Assembly: GCA_009801015.1 (NCBI GenBank)
Contig: VHZZ01000148.1
Coordinates: 7,762 to 71,761 of the forward strand
DNA length: 64,000 nucleotides
DNA from: Silene noctiflora
Lineage: Eukaryota > Streptophyta > Magnoliopsida > Caryophyllales > Caryophyllaceae
Direction: 5' to 3'
Shown here: one piece after another, positions 11,969 through 23,807 of the stretch
How the letters are laid out: each line of letters begins with the position of its first letter
How positions within the stretch are numbered: position 1 is the stretch's first letter
Program-made: the position numbers and the translations under genes
Notes under the pieces: model-generated
What the model saw: only the letters and a program-made list of their open reading frames with translations
What the model was told of the DNA's origin: nothing
The model's database searches: none

Positions 11969-14900
11969 ATGGCGACTGTTCTTGAATCCCTAACCATCCC
12001 ACGCGCCACCGCAATCACAGCCGTAGTACCGCGCGCCGCCGCCTTCTCCTCTTCTTCCTCATCTTTTTCCGTCAAGTTCTCCGAGTTCAACGGACTTAAA
12101 CTCACTTCCGCCGCCGTGACTCGCTCCGTCGACTCTATCTCCTTCACGCGCCGCCGTCGTGACTCCGTTTTTCGTGTCTCCGCCGAGAGCTCAGACACCA
12201 CACTCCAATGTAATACTCTTCGTCTTGTCATTTTCACCTTTATATTATTCGATTTTTGTTGCTGTTATTCGATTTTTGTTGTTTTTATGTTGTGATCAAT
12301 CTTTACAAATATGTGTTGATTTTTGCTGTGTTTTATTCCGACTCGGTGTGAATTTTGCGCGTTGATATTAGTTTTTCGATTTTGATTCGTTGTGTTTTAT
12401 TCCGATTGTTCGCCTTCTCACCTTCTTTTACTTATAATTTTTGATATATTACGAGGAATTCGATTTTTGTTGCTGTTTTAGGTTGTTACAAGTCTTACAA
12501 ATATGCTGTGATTTTTGCCGTGTTTTGTTCCGATTCGTTCTGACTGATACGGAGTACTCGATCTTTGCACGTTGTTATTAGTCTAATGAATATGATCTGT
12601 AGTGTTTTTGTTCCGATTATTCGCTTTTTCTCCTCGTTTCACTTATGATTTTGAACATGATAGGGAGTAATTGATTTTTGTGGCTATTTTAGGTTGTCAT
12701 TCGTCTTGCCAATATGCTATGGTTTTTTGCTTTGTTTTGTTCCGATTCATAATTATGAAAAGTATTTCACCTTGAAATTTAACAAATTCAATGAAAAAAA
12801 GTGATGGATGAAACATATATTACTCTCTAATTTTTTTCAAGAGTTTTGATGGTGCTGTGTTTCTTAGACAGCTTGTAAACATCTTAAGTTATAGTTTACT
12901 TGTCTGACACCGTAAATTGGCGAGCGACACGAGGCTACTAGACTTTAGGTTTGAATGTAAGGTCATATACTGAATTTTGCTTGTGTGGAAGTGATCTATG
13001 TAGAGGATTGCTGGCAGGCAGAAATAATTTGATTAGGTTATCCGGACTGTGTTGTAGATTGGAAATTTTAGTACTATATGTTTGAGAAATGTATCAAGGA
13101 TTGTGATGTTGCCGCTATTAGTAAGATGTAAGCATATGCTTGCACATCAAGTTTACTTTGTATGTCTTAAAGGGAGTACCAGTTAAGAATGGACGAATGG
13201 TTTGTACTTTTGAAGATTTGAAGGAATGTGTTTGATTAGTGAAAAGGAAGTTCGGCTTGGATATCATAGATGGAAAAGTTGAAATGTGACTAATTGACCT
13301 TAATGTTTCCGTTCTTGAAATGACCAACACTCTATTTTTTACAAGTTCAAGTTTTTTAAAATTTGACTGGAGGACGTAGTTCATAAATGTTGGGAGTCTT
13401 GAGACCTTAGAAATAGTCTCCATTTTTATACATTGTGCACTTCTTTTTGGCTTGTTTTTCGATGATGGTAATAGAACAAGGGAAGTGTAATGAACTTGTT
13501 TAAAAAAGTTGGCTGTAGATTGTACTAAACCAATTCGAAGGCATTTTGGCGACTCTAGATTAGTGTGCGTTTATTTGATGAGTTCTCATATCCTTGTGTT
13601 AATATGTAAACATAGTGAGTATTTTTTTACATTGGAGTAACCCTCTTGGTGTCCCTCAATTAATATTATATCTTACTTATCAAAAAAAAAAAAAAACATT
13701 GCGAGTTGGCATCATGACAAAAAATATTGTGGAACAAGAAAACACCCTCCATGTGGCGTATGTGGATTGGAATACGTACTCCGTAGCATATTGGTTGCTT
13801 GTAACTATCACTTATGTCGTTTGTTTTTACGAGAGTAAATAACCTCTTAGTATAGGGATATGTTGGTGAAAGTGCGAGACTATTATCATACTATCACATA
13901 TTTATAAGTGTGTCTGTTGCATCCTACAAAAAAATCATTGCTGTTAACGCTGTAGTAGGTTTACTTGTAAGATACTTTTAATTTGGTGCTCTTATCTTAC
14001 GGTTTCCATAACAGCTTATGCTTAACATCTATAGATTAGAGGCCTTCGCTTGCTGCAGATATGTTTTATGTTAGATGCAAGATGGAAAATTCTGATATGG
14101 TGTTTGTGTGAGGATGGATGTTCAATATCTCTTTTTCCATGAAGTTCATCTTATGTTGGATAACATTGAACATATTTCCTCTGGGTATATTTAATTAGAA
14201 TCATAGTTTTTTTTCCCAGTTTCAATTATGGAGTCTGATGTGAGCATTTACAGTTTCAAGTTGGTTAAAAGCTTAAGAGATGAAAGCTTATTCTTGTTAG
14301 TTACGAGGTTGATTTTGGACTGATCGTTCTAAGGTCTATTTAGACCCAAGTCGTTCCCGAGGAATCAATAAAAAGCTGTAGAACTTCAATTTGGCAGTGA
14401 ACACTTTGATCAATTCTCTGTTAACTCCTTGCCTTCTCTATTGATCCTCCAAATGATGTAACAGAATGGATAATTTTAATGGAAGTTGTGAATCCAATTG
14501 CTACCTCACTGTGGGGTCATGTAAGTGGTGGATTTCTGGATGATTTGGTTAACAGTTCATATGTCTTGTTCGATAAGTTATACTCCGTATTTTTTTTGAG
14601 GTTTCCTTTCTTTAGTGATTGTTTCTTGGAAATGCGGGAGAGACGTTTTACAGGACGCTTTTGAGTTGACATCCTAGGTTCTGTGAAGTTATGGCAATTG
14701 TTTTAAGTAGCCGATGTGTACACTGTCTCTTACTTGTCCTGTTGTCCAGTCACTTTTTCTTACATGCTTGATAACCATGTTAGTAAATACAGAGTATTAG
14801 TGACTAAGTGTCCTTTACCGTATCACTGACTCTAAGTTGAACGTCCTTTGACACGGAATAATGCAGTGCCTACCCTCACTGAAGCTGAGTGGAAATCACT

Positions 14901-15180
14901 GGTCCTAGAATCAGAACTTCCTGTAATGGTTGAATTTTGGGCTCCATGGTGTGGGCCTTGTCGAATGGTCCAACCTATGATCGATGAATTAGCACAGCAG
15001 TATGCCGGGAAGCTCAAGGTTTACAAGGTTAACACTGACGAGTGTCCCACTATTGCATCTGATTATGGTATCCGAAGCATTCCCACAGTCATAATTTTCA
15101 GGAACGGCGAGAAGAAAGAAGCAGTTATTGGTGCTGTCCCGAAAACTACATTAACCACTAGCATTGAGAAGTTCTTATAA
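11969..15180 (+). CDS. Plastid m-type thioredoxin
   Basis: Two exons, 11969-12209 and 14867-15180, join in frame to give 184 residues. Residues 1 to about 70 are a Ser/Thr/Ala/Arg-rich chloroplast transit peptide. The mature thioredoxin fold starts near PTLTEAEWK (82-90) and holds the redox site WCGPC with cysteines 109 and 112, the cis-proline region RSIPTV, and the C-terminal [16 protein letters not shown]. m-type thioredoxins take electrons from ferredoxin-thioredoxin reductase in the stroma and reduce disulphides of Calvin-cycle and related enzymes. [10 protein letters not shown] and [10 protein letters not shown] look closest, from memory, to the m4 branch. The intron is 2.66 kb. Exon 2 alone also forms an open frame, but it lacks the transit peptide. 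Confidence 0.92.
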
Positions 15181-15940
15181 AGACGGTATGTAGCCGATGC
15201 CTCTAGATTCAAAAAGCTATTCTAGTTTTTTTTTCACTTTTAGGCGTCGTAATGTCATATAATCATGTTGCGCAGCGACAATAAGCTTCATGTCCTGTAC
15301 AGTTGACACTATTTTGATTTTATTCCTCTTCTCATGAAAGATAATGTTGAATGTTGTCATTTCTGGGTAATTTTCTTTGTATAGTTACGGTGGTGTTACA
15401 CTATTACTGGTGTGACCTTACGTTGGAAAAAAATTGCTCAAAATGTTGCGATGATGGAGATGAACTAGAAGTCTTTGAGTCTTTGCAACTGTATGTGTGT
15501 CATCTCGACTTTCTCTCTGAAAGAAATTCTAGAAGTGGATTACTAGTCTAAGATATAGGGAAAAAAAATGAGAGTTAAAGCACTAGTTATTGTGTGATAC
15601 GGTCTTACACCGTGAAACGTCTGTTGGTGTTAAAAGACTACTCTAAAATTCGTGTATTTACTATAGCTTAGTTGTGTATAAATCATCGTCTTATACAAGT
15701 TTTTGTATTTTTGGCACGATTTGTCGGTTGACGGACGTCGTTTGAATATGCCTGTGTTAAAGATGCTGACAGGAAAATAGGAGTTGATGGCACGACGGAA
15801 CTGGATCCTTTGTGTATTTTAAGATTATTATTAACATGACTGAATGCTTAAAATATCAGAGGAGAAAATGGAATTGGCCACTCGTCCTTTTTTTTTTGTT
15901 TTTTATTTTACAATAAATCTTCAAAAATAAAATAAAGTGA
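15181..15940. other. Thioredoxin 3' flank and intergenic DNA
   Basis: The first few hundred bases are likely 3' UTR. Around 15595-15625 stands a GATACGGTCTTACACCGTGA word, typical of dispersed repeats in this genome. No gene is seen. Confidence 0.5.
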
Positions 15941-16252
15941 TTTTCTATAATGTATCCCAAGAAACATCTTATATACCCCTAAACTCCAACATTAGTACCT
16001 AAAATACCCTAAGTATCTAAATTCGAGTCTTTTATTGGTTACATATTGTCACTAAAAATTGAACATGATGAGAAAATATGGATTATATTGATGGCTTTAC
16101 GAATTTTGGATGAGTAATTAACCAAAATGATCAAATATAATATTTAAAATTGCAAAATTTTAGCATTTAGGGTATTTGTCGAAAATATCATTGAGTTCAG
16201 GGGGTATTTTGTGTGATTTTGAAAAACTGAGGGTACACCGTAAAAAAACCCT
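15941..16252. mobile_element. Probable long-inverted-repeat MITE
   Basis: The first ~80 bases (ATGTATCCC ... AAATACCCTA) are an imperfect inverted copy of the last ~85 bases (TAGGGTATTTG ... GGGTACACCG). There is no coding capacity. I could not define a target duplication. Confidence 0.35.
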
Positions 16253-16697
16253 AAAATAAACTAGTACAAACCGTTCATTTAAAATACAAACAGAGGGGAA
16301 TTAAAGACCCCCGAACTACCTAGTATAATCGAAGAAAAGGTACACAAACTCGTTATTATAAATTGAATACTAGATGATGAAATAACGTTATCAGATGGTA
16401 AGTCGGTCTTGCACGATAATACTTCGTAATTACGTAATTAGTGCAAGTACAAATGCTACCAACTTTGGCTGATATTTATGCTCATAATGGGTTAATGAGG
16501 CAGCCGACAATCTGTGAACTTGACCTTTTGAAAAGAGATTATCTTCGATTTGTTTTTTTACTTTATTATTAGATTATGCTAATTGTTATACGTTGTTTCC
16601 AAAGTACTTTAATTAGTGGAGTATATTATAATCCTACAATATCAAGTCGGTATCTCTTATTTGTCAATTGTACCGTTGTAATTTTTTTATAAAAAAA

Positions 16698-17660
16698 NAG
16701 TTTTTTGTCAAAAACTACCTTACATTTAGGGGTCTTTGTAAAATAACTACCTTATATTTTTTTTTTGTAAAATGCTACCTTTTATAATTTTGATTTGTAT
16801 TTTTAGTACCTATTCTAACTTTCCAGCAAAAAAAGTCAAATCTCAGGCTTTGACTTATGTTCACACGTGATAAATTCTTAAATTTGCCCTATATCTCTGN
16901 TTATCCATCTTCTCCATTGAATAATTCAAGTATAATAACAATAAAACAAAAATCAGATAACTAAAATACATCATTTACCTAAATAAGCATAAGCATAAGC
17001 ATAAGAATGATAATAATCGTCTTGAAAAATGCAAAGAACATGTACCCAATTGAATAAAATAGTCATTACATACATCAATTATATTAATCGTCACTAATTT
17101 CAACAGTTATTTTAAAATTAGGATTAACTTTTCTGGTGTTTATGNCCATCTTTTACCGCAACTTTTTCCTATCAAAACACTAAGATAATAAAATCCAAGC
17201 AATTAAACATATGATTTTAAAATTCAATTGAGAATTATTTAGATTTCAATAAAAATAGGGTTTTTGGTTCAAAATTAATACCCNACAAATGCTACAAGTG
17301 AACTCCAGTAGCTGAGTAAAAGGATGATGAAGATCAAGACAAATGCAAGGACTTGTGATTGATTAACAAATCTTACTTGTTGATTTTGGTTTTCATGAAG
17401 CAGTGAAAGGATGAGTGAAAGGAAGAGTGAAAATGATGAGTGAAAAGGGGTTAGAGGTTAAAATCAGAAACATAGAAATAAACTCTCACGTGTGAACATA
17501 AGTCAATGCCTGAGATTTGACTTTTTTTGCCGGAAAGTTAGAATAGGTACTAAAAATACAAATCAAAATTATAAAAGGTAGCATTTTACAAAAAAATAAA
17601 TATAAGGTAGTTATTTTACAAAGACCCCTAAATATAAGGTAGTTTTTGACAAAAAAACTC
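16698..17660. mobile_element. MULE-type MITE with ~190-bp inverted repeats
   Basis: The first ~190 bases (GAGTTTTTTGTCAAAAACTACC ... TTCACACGTGA) return as an almost exact inverted copy in the last ~180 bases. The flanks TAAAAAAA at 16690-16697 and 17661 on fit an A-rich target duplication of 8-10 bp, as for Mutator-like elements. No transposase frame is present. Four isolated n (16698, 16900, 17145, 17284) fall inside it, consistent with ambiguous read placement in a multicopy repeat. Confidence 0.6.
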
Positions 17661-18550
17661 TAAAAAAAAAATGAGACAATCACCACTATCAAAGATCTAA
17701 ACATAGAGTATGAGACACCAAAACAAGAAACCATGTTCGACTATCTACATATGACGCTTAAGAAAACTGTTACAAACTTCGCAAAAGAAAATTAAAAAAA
17801 TGAATTTGTATAATCAATAGTCAATTATACTAATATCAATCCATGTATTTTTTTTTTTATAAAATTATACTTCGTAGGAGTCTACATATTTTTCTCGATT
17901 TTCTATATGCATATATGTTCTAATACAAATACGAGAATTATACTCCGTATATAAAATGCATTATTAAAAAAATTTATACATAGATGTAGAAAATGACACC
18001 TCAAATAATGTACTCCATAATTCAAACTTCCCATCCAAGTATTAAAATCATGTGCATAATAAAAATTGCATTAAAAATGTTTGGTAGACATTCATGATTA
18101 AAATCTAACGTGGTTGGTAGATTTAAGATTTAGGTAAAAAGATATTTTGTCGCCGAGCAGCAGAATTAGAATTTGTACTTGCATTTAAAAGGAATGAAAA
18201 ATTTTAGAGAGGCATAAACGATATAAGAAAATCTTTTTAAATTTGTTTCAAAAATTATAACTAAACTTTAAAATTTTCAATCTCTAACGGGGATCGCTCC
18301 TACTAGCTCTACATTGTTATTATTGTCTCTGTTCCTAATTTATTTTTACGCTTCTTTATTTACATTCGCGTGTTTTACTTTTAAAATAATCTAACGAACG
18401 TTTTCTTTTTACATTTATATTTATATCATTATCCTGTATCAAAATAAAACGTAAATAATTGATCGGGATGACGGAATTACTAACACGGTAATCTAGGGAC
18501 CCATTTAGATATTTATTTATCTCCATAATTACTACACCTTCTCTATTTCT
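17661..18550. other. Intergenic DNA upstream of RMA1
   Basis: AT-rich with no gene recognised. It contains several TACTCCGTA words, which are remnants of Stowaway ends. Confidence 0.5.
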
Positions 18551-18560
18551 TCTCCCCTTC

Positions 18561-18588
18561 CTCTCTCTCTCCCTCTCTCTCTCTCTCT
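18561..18588 (+). repeat. CT microsatellite in the RMA1 5' leader
   Basis: A run of CT dinucleotides with one interruption. It lies inside the CT-rich stretch that is probably the non-coding first exon of the RING ligase gene; such tracts are common around plant transcription starts. Confidence 0.7.
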
Positions 18589-18847
18589 ATAATCCTTATC
18601 TCATTTCCTCCATTTTTCTCGGCCATTTTCTCTTTTCTTCAATCAATCATCTTCTGGATTTTGATTTTGTTTTTCTTCTTTTCACCTACCCAATATTTTC
18701 TACAACATTTTTGGATTTCAGGTAATTATTTAATTTAAGGGTATCTTTTATTTTATTTACAATAAATTTATTTCATAATTTTGCATTTTTCAAAGTTCTG
18801 GGTTTTATCAGTTTTATTTATCTTGTTGTTTGCATGATGCCCATTTA

Positions 18848-18932
18848 CTCTCTCCGTCCCGATTATTTGTTTATCTTTGATTAAAATACGCATTGCAGAG
18901 ATAATAAATGTAAAGAAATGATCGAGACGGAG
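18848..18932. mobile_element. Stowaway MITE, 85 bp
   Basis: The ends CTCTCTCCGTCCCGAT and ATCGAGACGGAG are inverted repeats, and TA stands on both sides (18846-18847, 18933-18934). It has the structure of a Tc1/mariner-derived Stowaway MITE, within the RMA1 leader intron. Confidence 0.7.
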
Positions 18933-21255
18933 TATTTATTCTGAATGTGATTGTATGACTATTGTAATGTTGACATTTATGTTTTGTTGCTGAAGAACAT
19001 AGTTTGCAAAATTAATCGTACATTTATGAGGAATTAAGGCTAAATTAATGGAGGATTGATAGTTGTGAGTGAAGGGGTTTTCTGGGTTTTTGTTAATTAT
19101 TAATAAAAAGCATGTTTTTTGTGTTCTTAATTTTCTAGGATAATTTCTCTCTGTTTAAAGTAATGTTCTTGGAGGTGTTGTTTGCTACGTTTCGTGTTTT
19201 TCGTGTAAAGGGAGTCACAAGGGCGAATATTCTTGAAGATGTTGTTCTTTGCTAGGCTTCGTAGGGATTGCTTAGGGTGAGCGTAATTGATACAGAAGTA
19301 ATAGAGCTTAATTCGTGACGGAAATGGAAGAAATCAGTGGTAATGAGGCTGAAACTGTGAAAGTAATAGTTATTCGATGAAGGTGGTTGTTATCGTAGGA
19401 GTTAATAGTTTCCCTGTCCCCATAGGTCTGTTTTCCTCATACGGGAGTAATAGTTCCCGTCATCCCTTTTCCCACCATCCCCTAGACCCTTACTTCCTTT
19501 TTACGCTTGTTTTGAGCTTTGTTGCCCCCGTAACAATTATCTCATCCCAAGCAAGCCCTTAGTCACACCAAGTTGGCTTTTATGGGATGTTATCGAGGTA
19601 CCTTGGATTTTATCGTATGGGTTAAAAAGGGTTGATTTTTGAAGTAAGTATATTTACTTGAGTAGTTTAGTTGGGAGATTATCTACACCAGGGAAGAAGA
19701 ATGGCGACAGATTATTATAATCTATTAATTACGGAGTATAGATTATGGATGACTTCAGAAATAGTTTAATTTTGATGATTGATTCAGCTGTAGCCAAGCA
19801 AAATACCAATATATTTGGATAGCAAGGACCTTTTTGATTCATTAGAGTTGTGTGCATAACTTCATAAATTTACTCTGACTGAGTTTTCGTTGCCCTGTTG
19901 TCACTAAGGTCACTAACTACTGCATGATAGCTAGTTGTGGGCCTGTGGCTGGATCTTCTCTTTAACCTCAATGTAGCTTTCCGAATTTCTATTAGGTGAC
20001 TTGAGCTATTGAAGTCATGTTGTTATGCTGTTAGTATGGTTGTGATCACAATGCTGTAGTCCGTCTACTAGGAAGGGAAAACACACACAATGAATTATGG
20101 CTATAATCAAGCAAACTAATACCAATTAGAAATGTCATGGAGATTTTGGCTAATCTACCTTTTAATGCGAACTTGGTCTCAAGATGAAATAGATTGGGTT
20201 AGACCTTGTGCGTCTTCCCTTTCATAATGACTAAGACGGGCCAGTTGTTGAATTTATGCTGAATATGTTATGTTTTCCTGCGAATAAATATTTGGGTTTC
20301 CTCGACATTGCTTTTGGCTATCTACTATGATCTAGTATCTACCAACTTTACCTAAACTTACGCTTGTAGTATGAGACCTTTCATATGTTCTGTCGCAGGA
20401 TTATCCATTAATAACCCTGATATTCGTGACTCGTGAGCACTTTGAAAGAGGTAAGAGACTAAGAGCGTAAGCTAATGTCTTGTAGACTTGTCGTGCTCAA
20501 GCACTCAAAACAGTGAAATTTCAGGGTTATATGACTCAGTCAGACATTGTCTACAAAGGTGGTTGTGTATTAATGATGCATGTGCGTGAACCTTAGCTGC
20601 TACCATGAGCTGATTTTTGTGAATTGCACCATGCAAATCCGGCCTTGTCAACTCGTAGAGACTTGTGTATCTTTTATGTTTAGAGACTTTCAAAGATGAA
20701 AAAGTTTCTGCTCAAATTTGTTTCCCGTTTACTAGTCAGTTTCTATTGGAAAGCTATGATTAGGGTCTTCATTTTGGGATAGTACTGAAGGGTCTTTTCA
20801 AATTCTTTTAGAAGATCAATTTACGATTTGTAGATGATTTCCCAAGCTATTGAGCTGTTTTCTTGGCATAGGGGAAGTATCTAGACGTTCTGTTCAAAAC
20901 CAGGCAATGTCTTATGTGACACTGTGACAATTTACCAGCATGTAATGTCTATAGTTTAGGCTTTAGTTATAAGGTCTTGGTCGCTGTCAAAGCACTGGCT
21001 CATTACTTCTTTCCATAATGCTTCTAGCTCCATTTTAATTTTTGTGTAAATCTGTATCCTCATTTCGGGAGAGGTAGAGATGTTGGACCTCTCATCCTCC
21101 CAAGGAATGCTACATGTGTGCCCAAGATTCGTACTCCCTTTCTGCTTCACCCATTTGCTTAGATACTCGACTATTTGTTATTTGGCCTGTCTCAATCATC
21201 TGGTTATGCTCCCTATTCAAGTAAATTGTGTGCTAAAAAGTCTGTTTATAATCAA

Positions 21256-21832
21256 CTAGTATGAATCCCGTGCATGCATGCACGGTATATATAGATCATT
21301 TACTTCATAATAATGTATTGTTTATAGATTTTAAATTGACACATAATTAATTTTTCATATTTTAATATGAGAGAAAAAAATGAAATGGAAAACTAATCAA
21401 AAGAATTGAGTAGAGTTATGAAATATTATTTTAATGGAACTTTTTTACCACATACTCAGTAACTAATAAATAATTCCAATTTATAAACTTTCTCAAATAG
21501 TTTTAATGAATTTTGTTTTCATGAAATTAATAAGATCAATTCATAATTTTTTTATACTCATTAAGTACATGTTAATGTTTTTTTATACGAAACTAATAAT
21601 ATCAATTTTATAAGTTTTTCATATACAAATTTTTATATTTATATACCAGTTTTATTTTATTTTAATTAAATGAATATAATTTACTTAGAAAAATATTATA
21701 GTAAGTAAAAGATTATATGTTAATTAAAAAATAATTTTAATAAAAAGAAAGCCTTGTTTCCTTGCGTAAGCAGATTTTTTTTTTTGGAGGGAAAATGTTT
21801 GAGAATTTTTATTCTCTTAGTATATAGGAGGA
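21256..21832 (-). mobile_element. Non-autonomous Helitron, about 0.57 kb
   Basis: Read on the minus strand it starts TCCTCCTATATACTAAGAG with CAAACATTTTCCCTCC shortly after, and ends with the perfect palindrome CCGTGCATGCATGCACGG (21268-21285) followed by CTAG and T. Both ends are Helitron hallmarks. The interior is AT-rich and non-coding. The exact 5' base could be 21832 or 21829. It ends about 190 bases before the splice acceptor of the RMA1 leader intron. Confidence 0.75.
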
Positions 21833-22027
21833 TGTCTCACTCTATGACAACACATATTTAGATTGGCGTAACTATGTTGTTGATGCGATGTGTTTTGAAC
21901 ATCTTTTGACTACTCTCACCTTTGTCTCTTCTCCCTCCACAGTCCACAGTCACACTTTTCTGTTCTGAATGATTACATCCTATTTCACTGGCTAACCACT
22001 ACCTAATTAATCTTTGGCAGTACAGGG

Positions 22028-22777
22028 ATGGACTTAATTCAGGACTTGCAAGACCATGGAACAGAAACCATTTCTACTGAAGATCCGCCAATAAAGCCAA
22101 AATATGACTCGGGCTCAATTCACTCCACAGAATCGGGCAGTGGTGAGAGCTCTTTCAGCTGCAGCATATGTTTTGACACAGCTCACGATCCCGTAGTCAC
22201 ACTCTGCGGCCACTTGTACTGCTGGGCATGCATTTTCAAGTGGCTCCATGTCCAAACTTCATCCACTGAGCCTGGGCACCATCAAGCTTGTCCTGTGTGC
22301 AAAGCAAGCATCTCACAAGCGTCCTTGATTCCGCTTTACTGCAATGGACCTTCCCGTACCGAGTCTAATATCAGGAATCCTCCTCTTGATGTTATTCCTC
22401 CTAGACCTACTTCTTGTGGGGTTCGTATCGCCAATCACCTTCCTCCCAATCTTTTTCAACCGCAGTCACCGGCATTTCATCACCAACAATATTTCTCCGA
22501 CCCAAATGGCAGTTATGCAGCTATAACATCATCCAACCTTGTTAGTACTACAATGGCTGGGATTATAAATCCCACCATCGGGTTACTTGGGGAATTAGTG
22601 AACCCGAGGATGGCTGGAAACCCGAGTATGTTCACTTTCCCTCTTCCTACCTCATACGCTGTGGTCTGGCAGAACAATGCTCGGACTAGGAGGCATGAAA
22701 TGCAGTTGGATAAGTCACTCAATAGAGTTTCCATCTTTCTATTTTGTGGTTTGATCTTATGCTTGCTTTTGTTCTGA
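22028..22777 (+). CDS. RMA1: E3 ubiquitin ligase with RING and membrane anchor, RMA1-type
   Basis: A single coding exon gives 249 residues, the length of Arabidopsis RMA1. The C3HC4 RING spans Cys45, Cys48, Cys60, His62, Cys65, Cys68, Cys88 and Cys91, with the family-specific long loop (HVQTSSTEPGHHQA) before the last pair. The middle is Ser/Pro/Asn-rich. The last ~16 residues (VSIFLFCGLILCLLLF) are a tail anchor. RMA ligases sit in the ER membrane and ubiquitinate membrane clients such as aquaporins for degradation. The chosen ATG is the first after the acceptor. All RING ligands are present. Confidence 0.93.
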   Translation: MDLIQDLQDHGTETISTEDPPIKPKYDSGSIHSTESGSGESSFSCSICFDTAHDPVVTLCGHLYCWACIFKWLHVQTSSTEPGHHQACPVCKASISQASLIPLYCNGPSRTESNIRNPPLDVIPPRPTSCGVRIANHLPPNLFQPQSPAFHHQQYFSDPNGSYAAITSSNLVSTTMAGIINPTIGLLGELVNPRMAGNPSMFTFPLPTSYAVVWQNNARTRRHEMQLDKSLNRVSIFLFCGLILCLLLF

Positions 22778-23807
22778 AAACCCGAGTTCTCTGCTACTCT
22801 TGTATCGGCTGTATATTACTATCCAAAAGTTGTGGAGATCTGAAACTATGTACCATGGAAGTGTAAGATCTGTAGATATATAATACCAGATCCGATGTTA
22901 TAATGGTCTGATGTATGTTCTGCCAAGCGAACCTTGTCAAACATGGAATGTATCACTGTATGGAACTATGGATTTGTATTTTGCCTGTGAATGATTGTAA
23001 ATTCCCTCGTCTAATTTTGCTCAGGGTTATGTTTGGGGTCAGAACTCATGGTAAAGTTACTGACTTACAGTAACTTGGGGTGTTATTTTCCAGCGTCACT
23101 AGACAGCATTTATCAACCGAACCTCTACACACTTTGTTGGCAAATGTAGTCCATTGGCTGTAGTCCCGAAAGGAACAGTTGAAAGGCAAGGGGCCGCTAG
23201 CACGGTGTGGTCTAGGTTGTTTTGGTTCTCGGATTGGAATGATTGGTGACACCGTGACAATTAGTGATCATTTGGTTAACTACGACAGCATTCTTCTTAT
23301 TGAATTTCACCGACAATTCTCAAAGATGTCCTGGAAATTGTCATCCACTCTCCTATGATAATTAGAAACTTGTGTAGAAAACATGTGCTATATGGTCAAT
23401 CGAATCAATTTAAAAACGTAAATGGAGAGGATCTAAATTGATTTATACAAGTGTATATATCAATCACCTATAGATTATATCTCGAATTGTCCACATTTTT
23501 GTCTAACCTTTTGTGGATTTGACAATCCTTCCATTCTCGACATGCACTCTTTTATATATTGCTCGTTCCATTTGTGTTTTCATTAGTATAATCGTTTTAT
23601 CACTAAAAAACATTGCATTACTCATGAACATTTCATGAAGTAATATTTAGTAAAATAAACTTATTAAAAAACCGTCTCTCAGATAAATTCCGCATTCGAG
23701 CATAACTATCAAAATTGCCTAAAACCCTTGATAAGCCCCAATTCAAAATTGCAGAAGCCTCTCTCCCTCTCAAGTCTCGACCCTAATTATTCATTCAACC
23801 TTCAACC
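22778..23807. other. RMA1 3' UTR and intergenic DNA before the PPR cluster
   Basis: The first ~250 bases look like 3' UTR. No further gene is seen. The last ~60 bases before 23808 are a likely short PPR leader. Confidence 0.55.

Larger units (their letters stand above)
18722..22020 (+). other. 5' UTR intron of RMA1
   Basis: A CT-rich leader (about 18550-18721) ends at CAG|GTAATT. A pyrimidine-poor but usable acceptor CTTTGGCAG ends at 22020, seven bases before the start codon. The coding region itself has no intron, so a 3.3-kb leader intron explains the distance to the leader-like tract. It holds a Stowaway MITE and a Helitron. The assignment is inferred, without transcript evidence. Confidence 0.5.
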
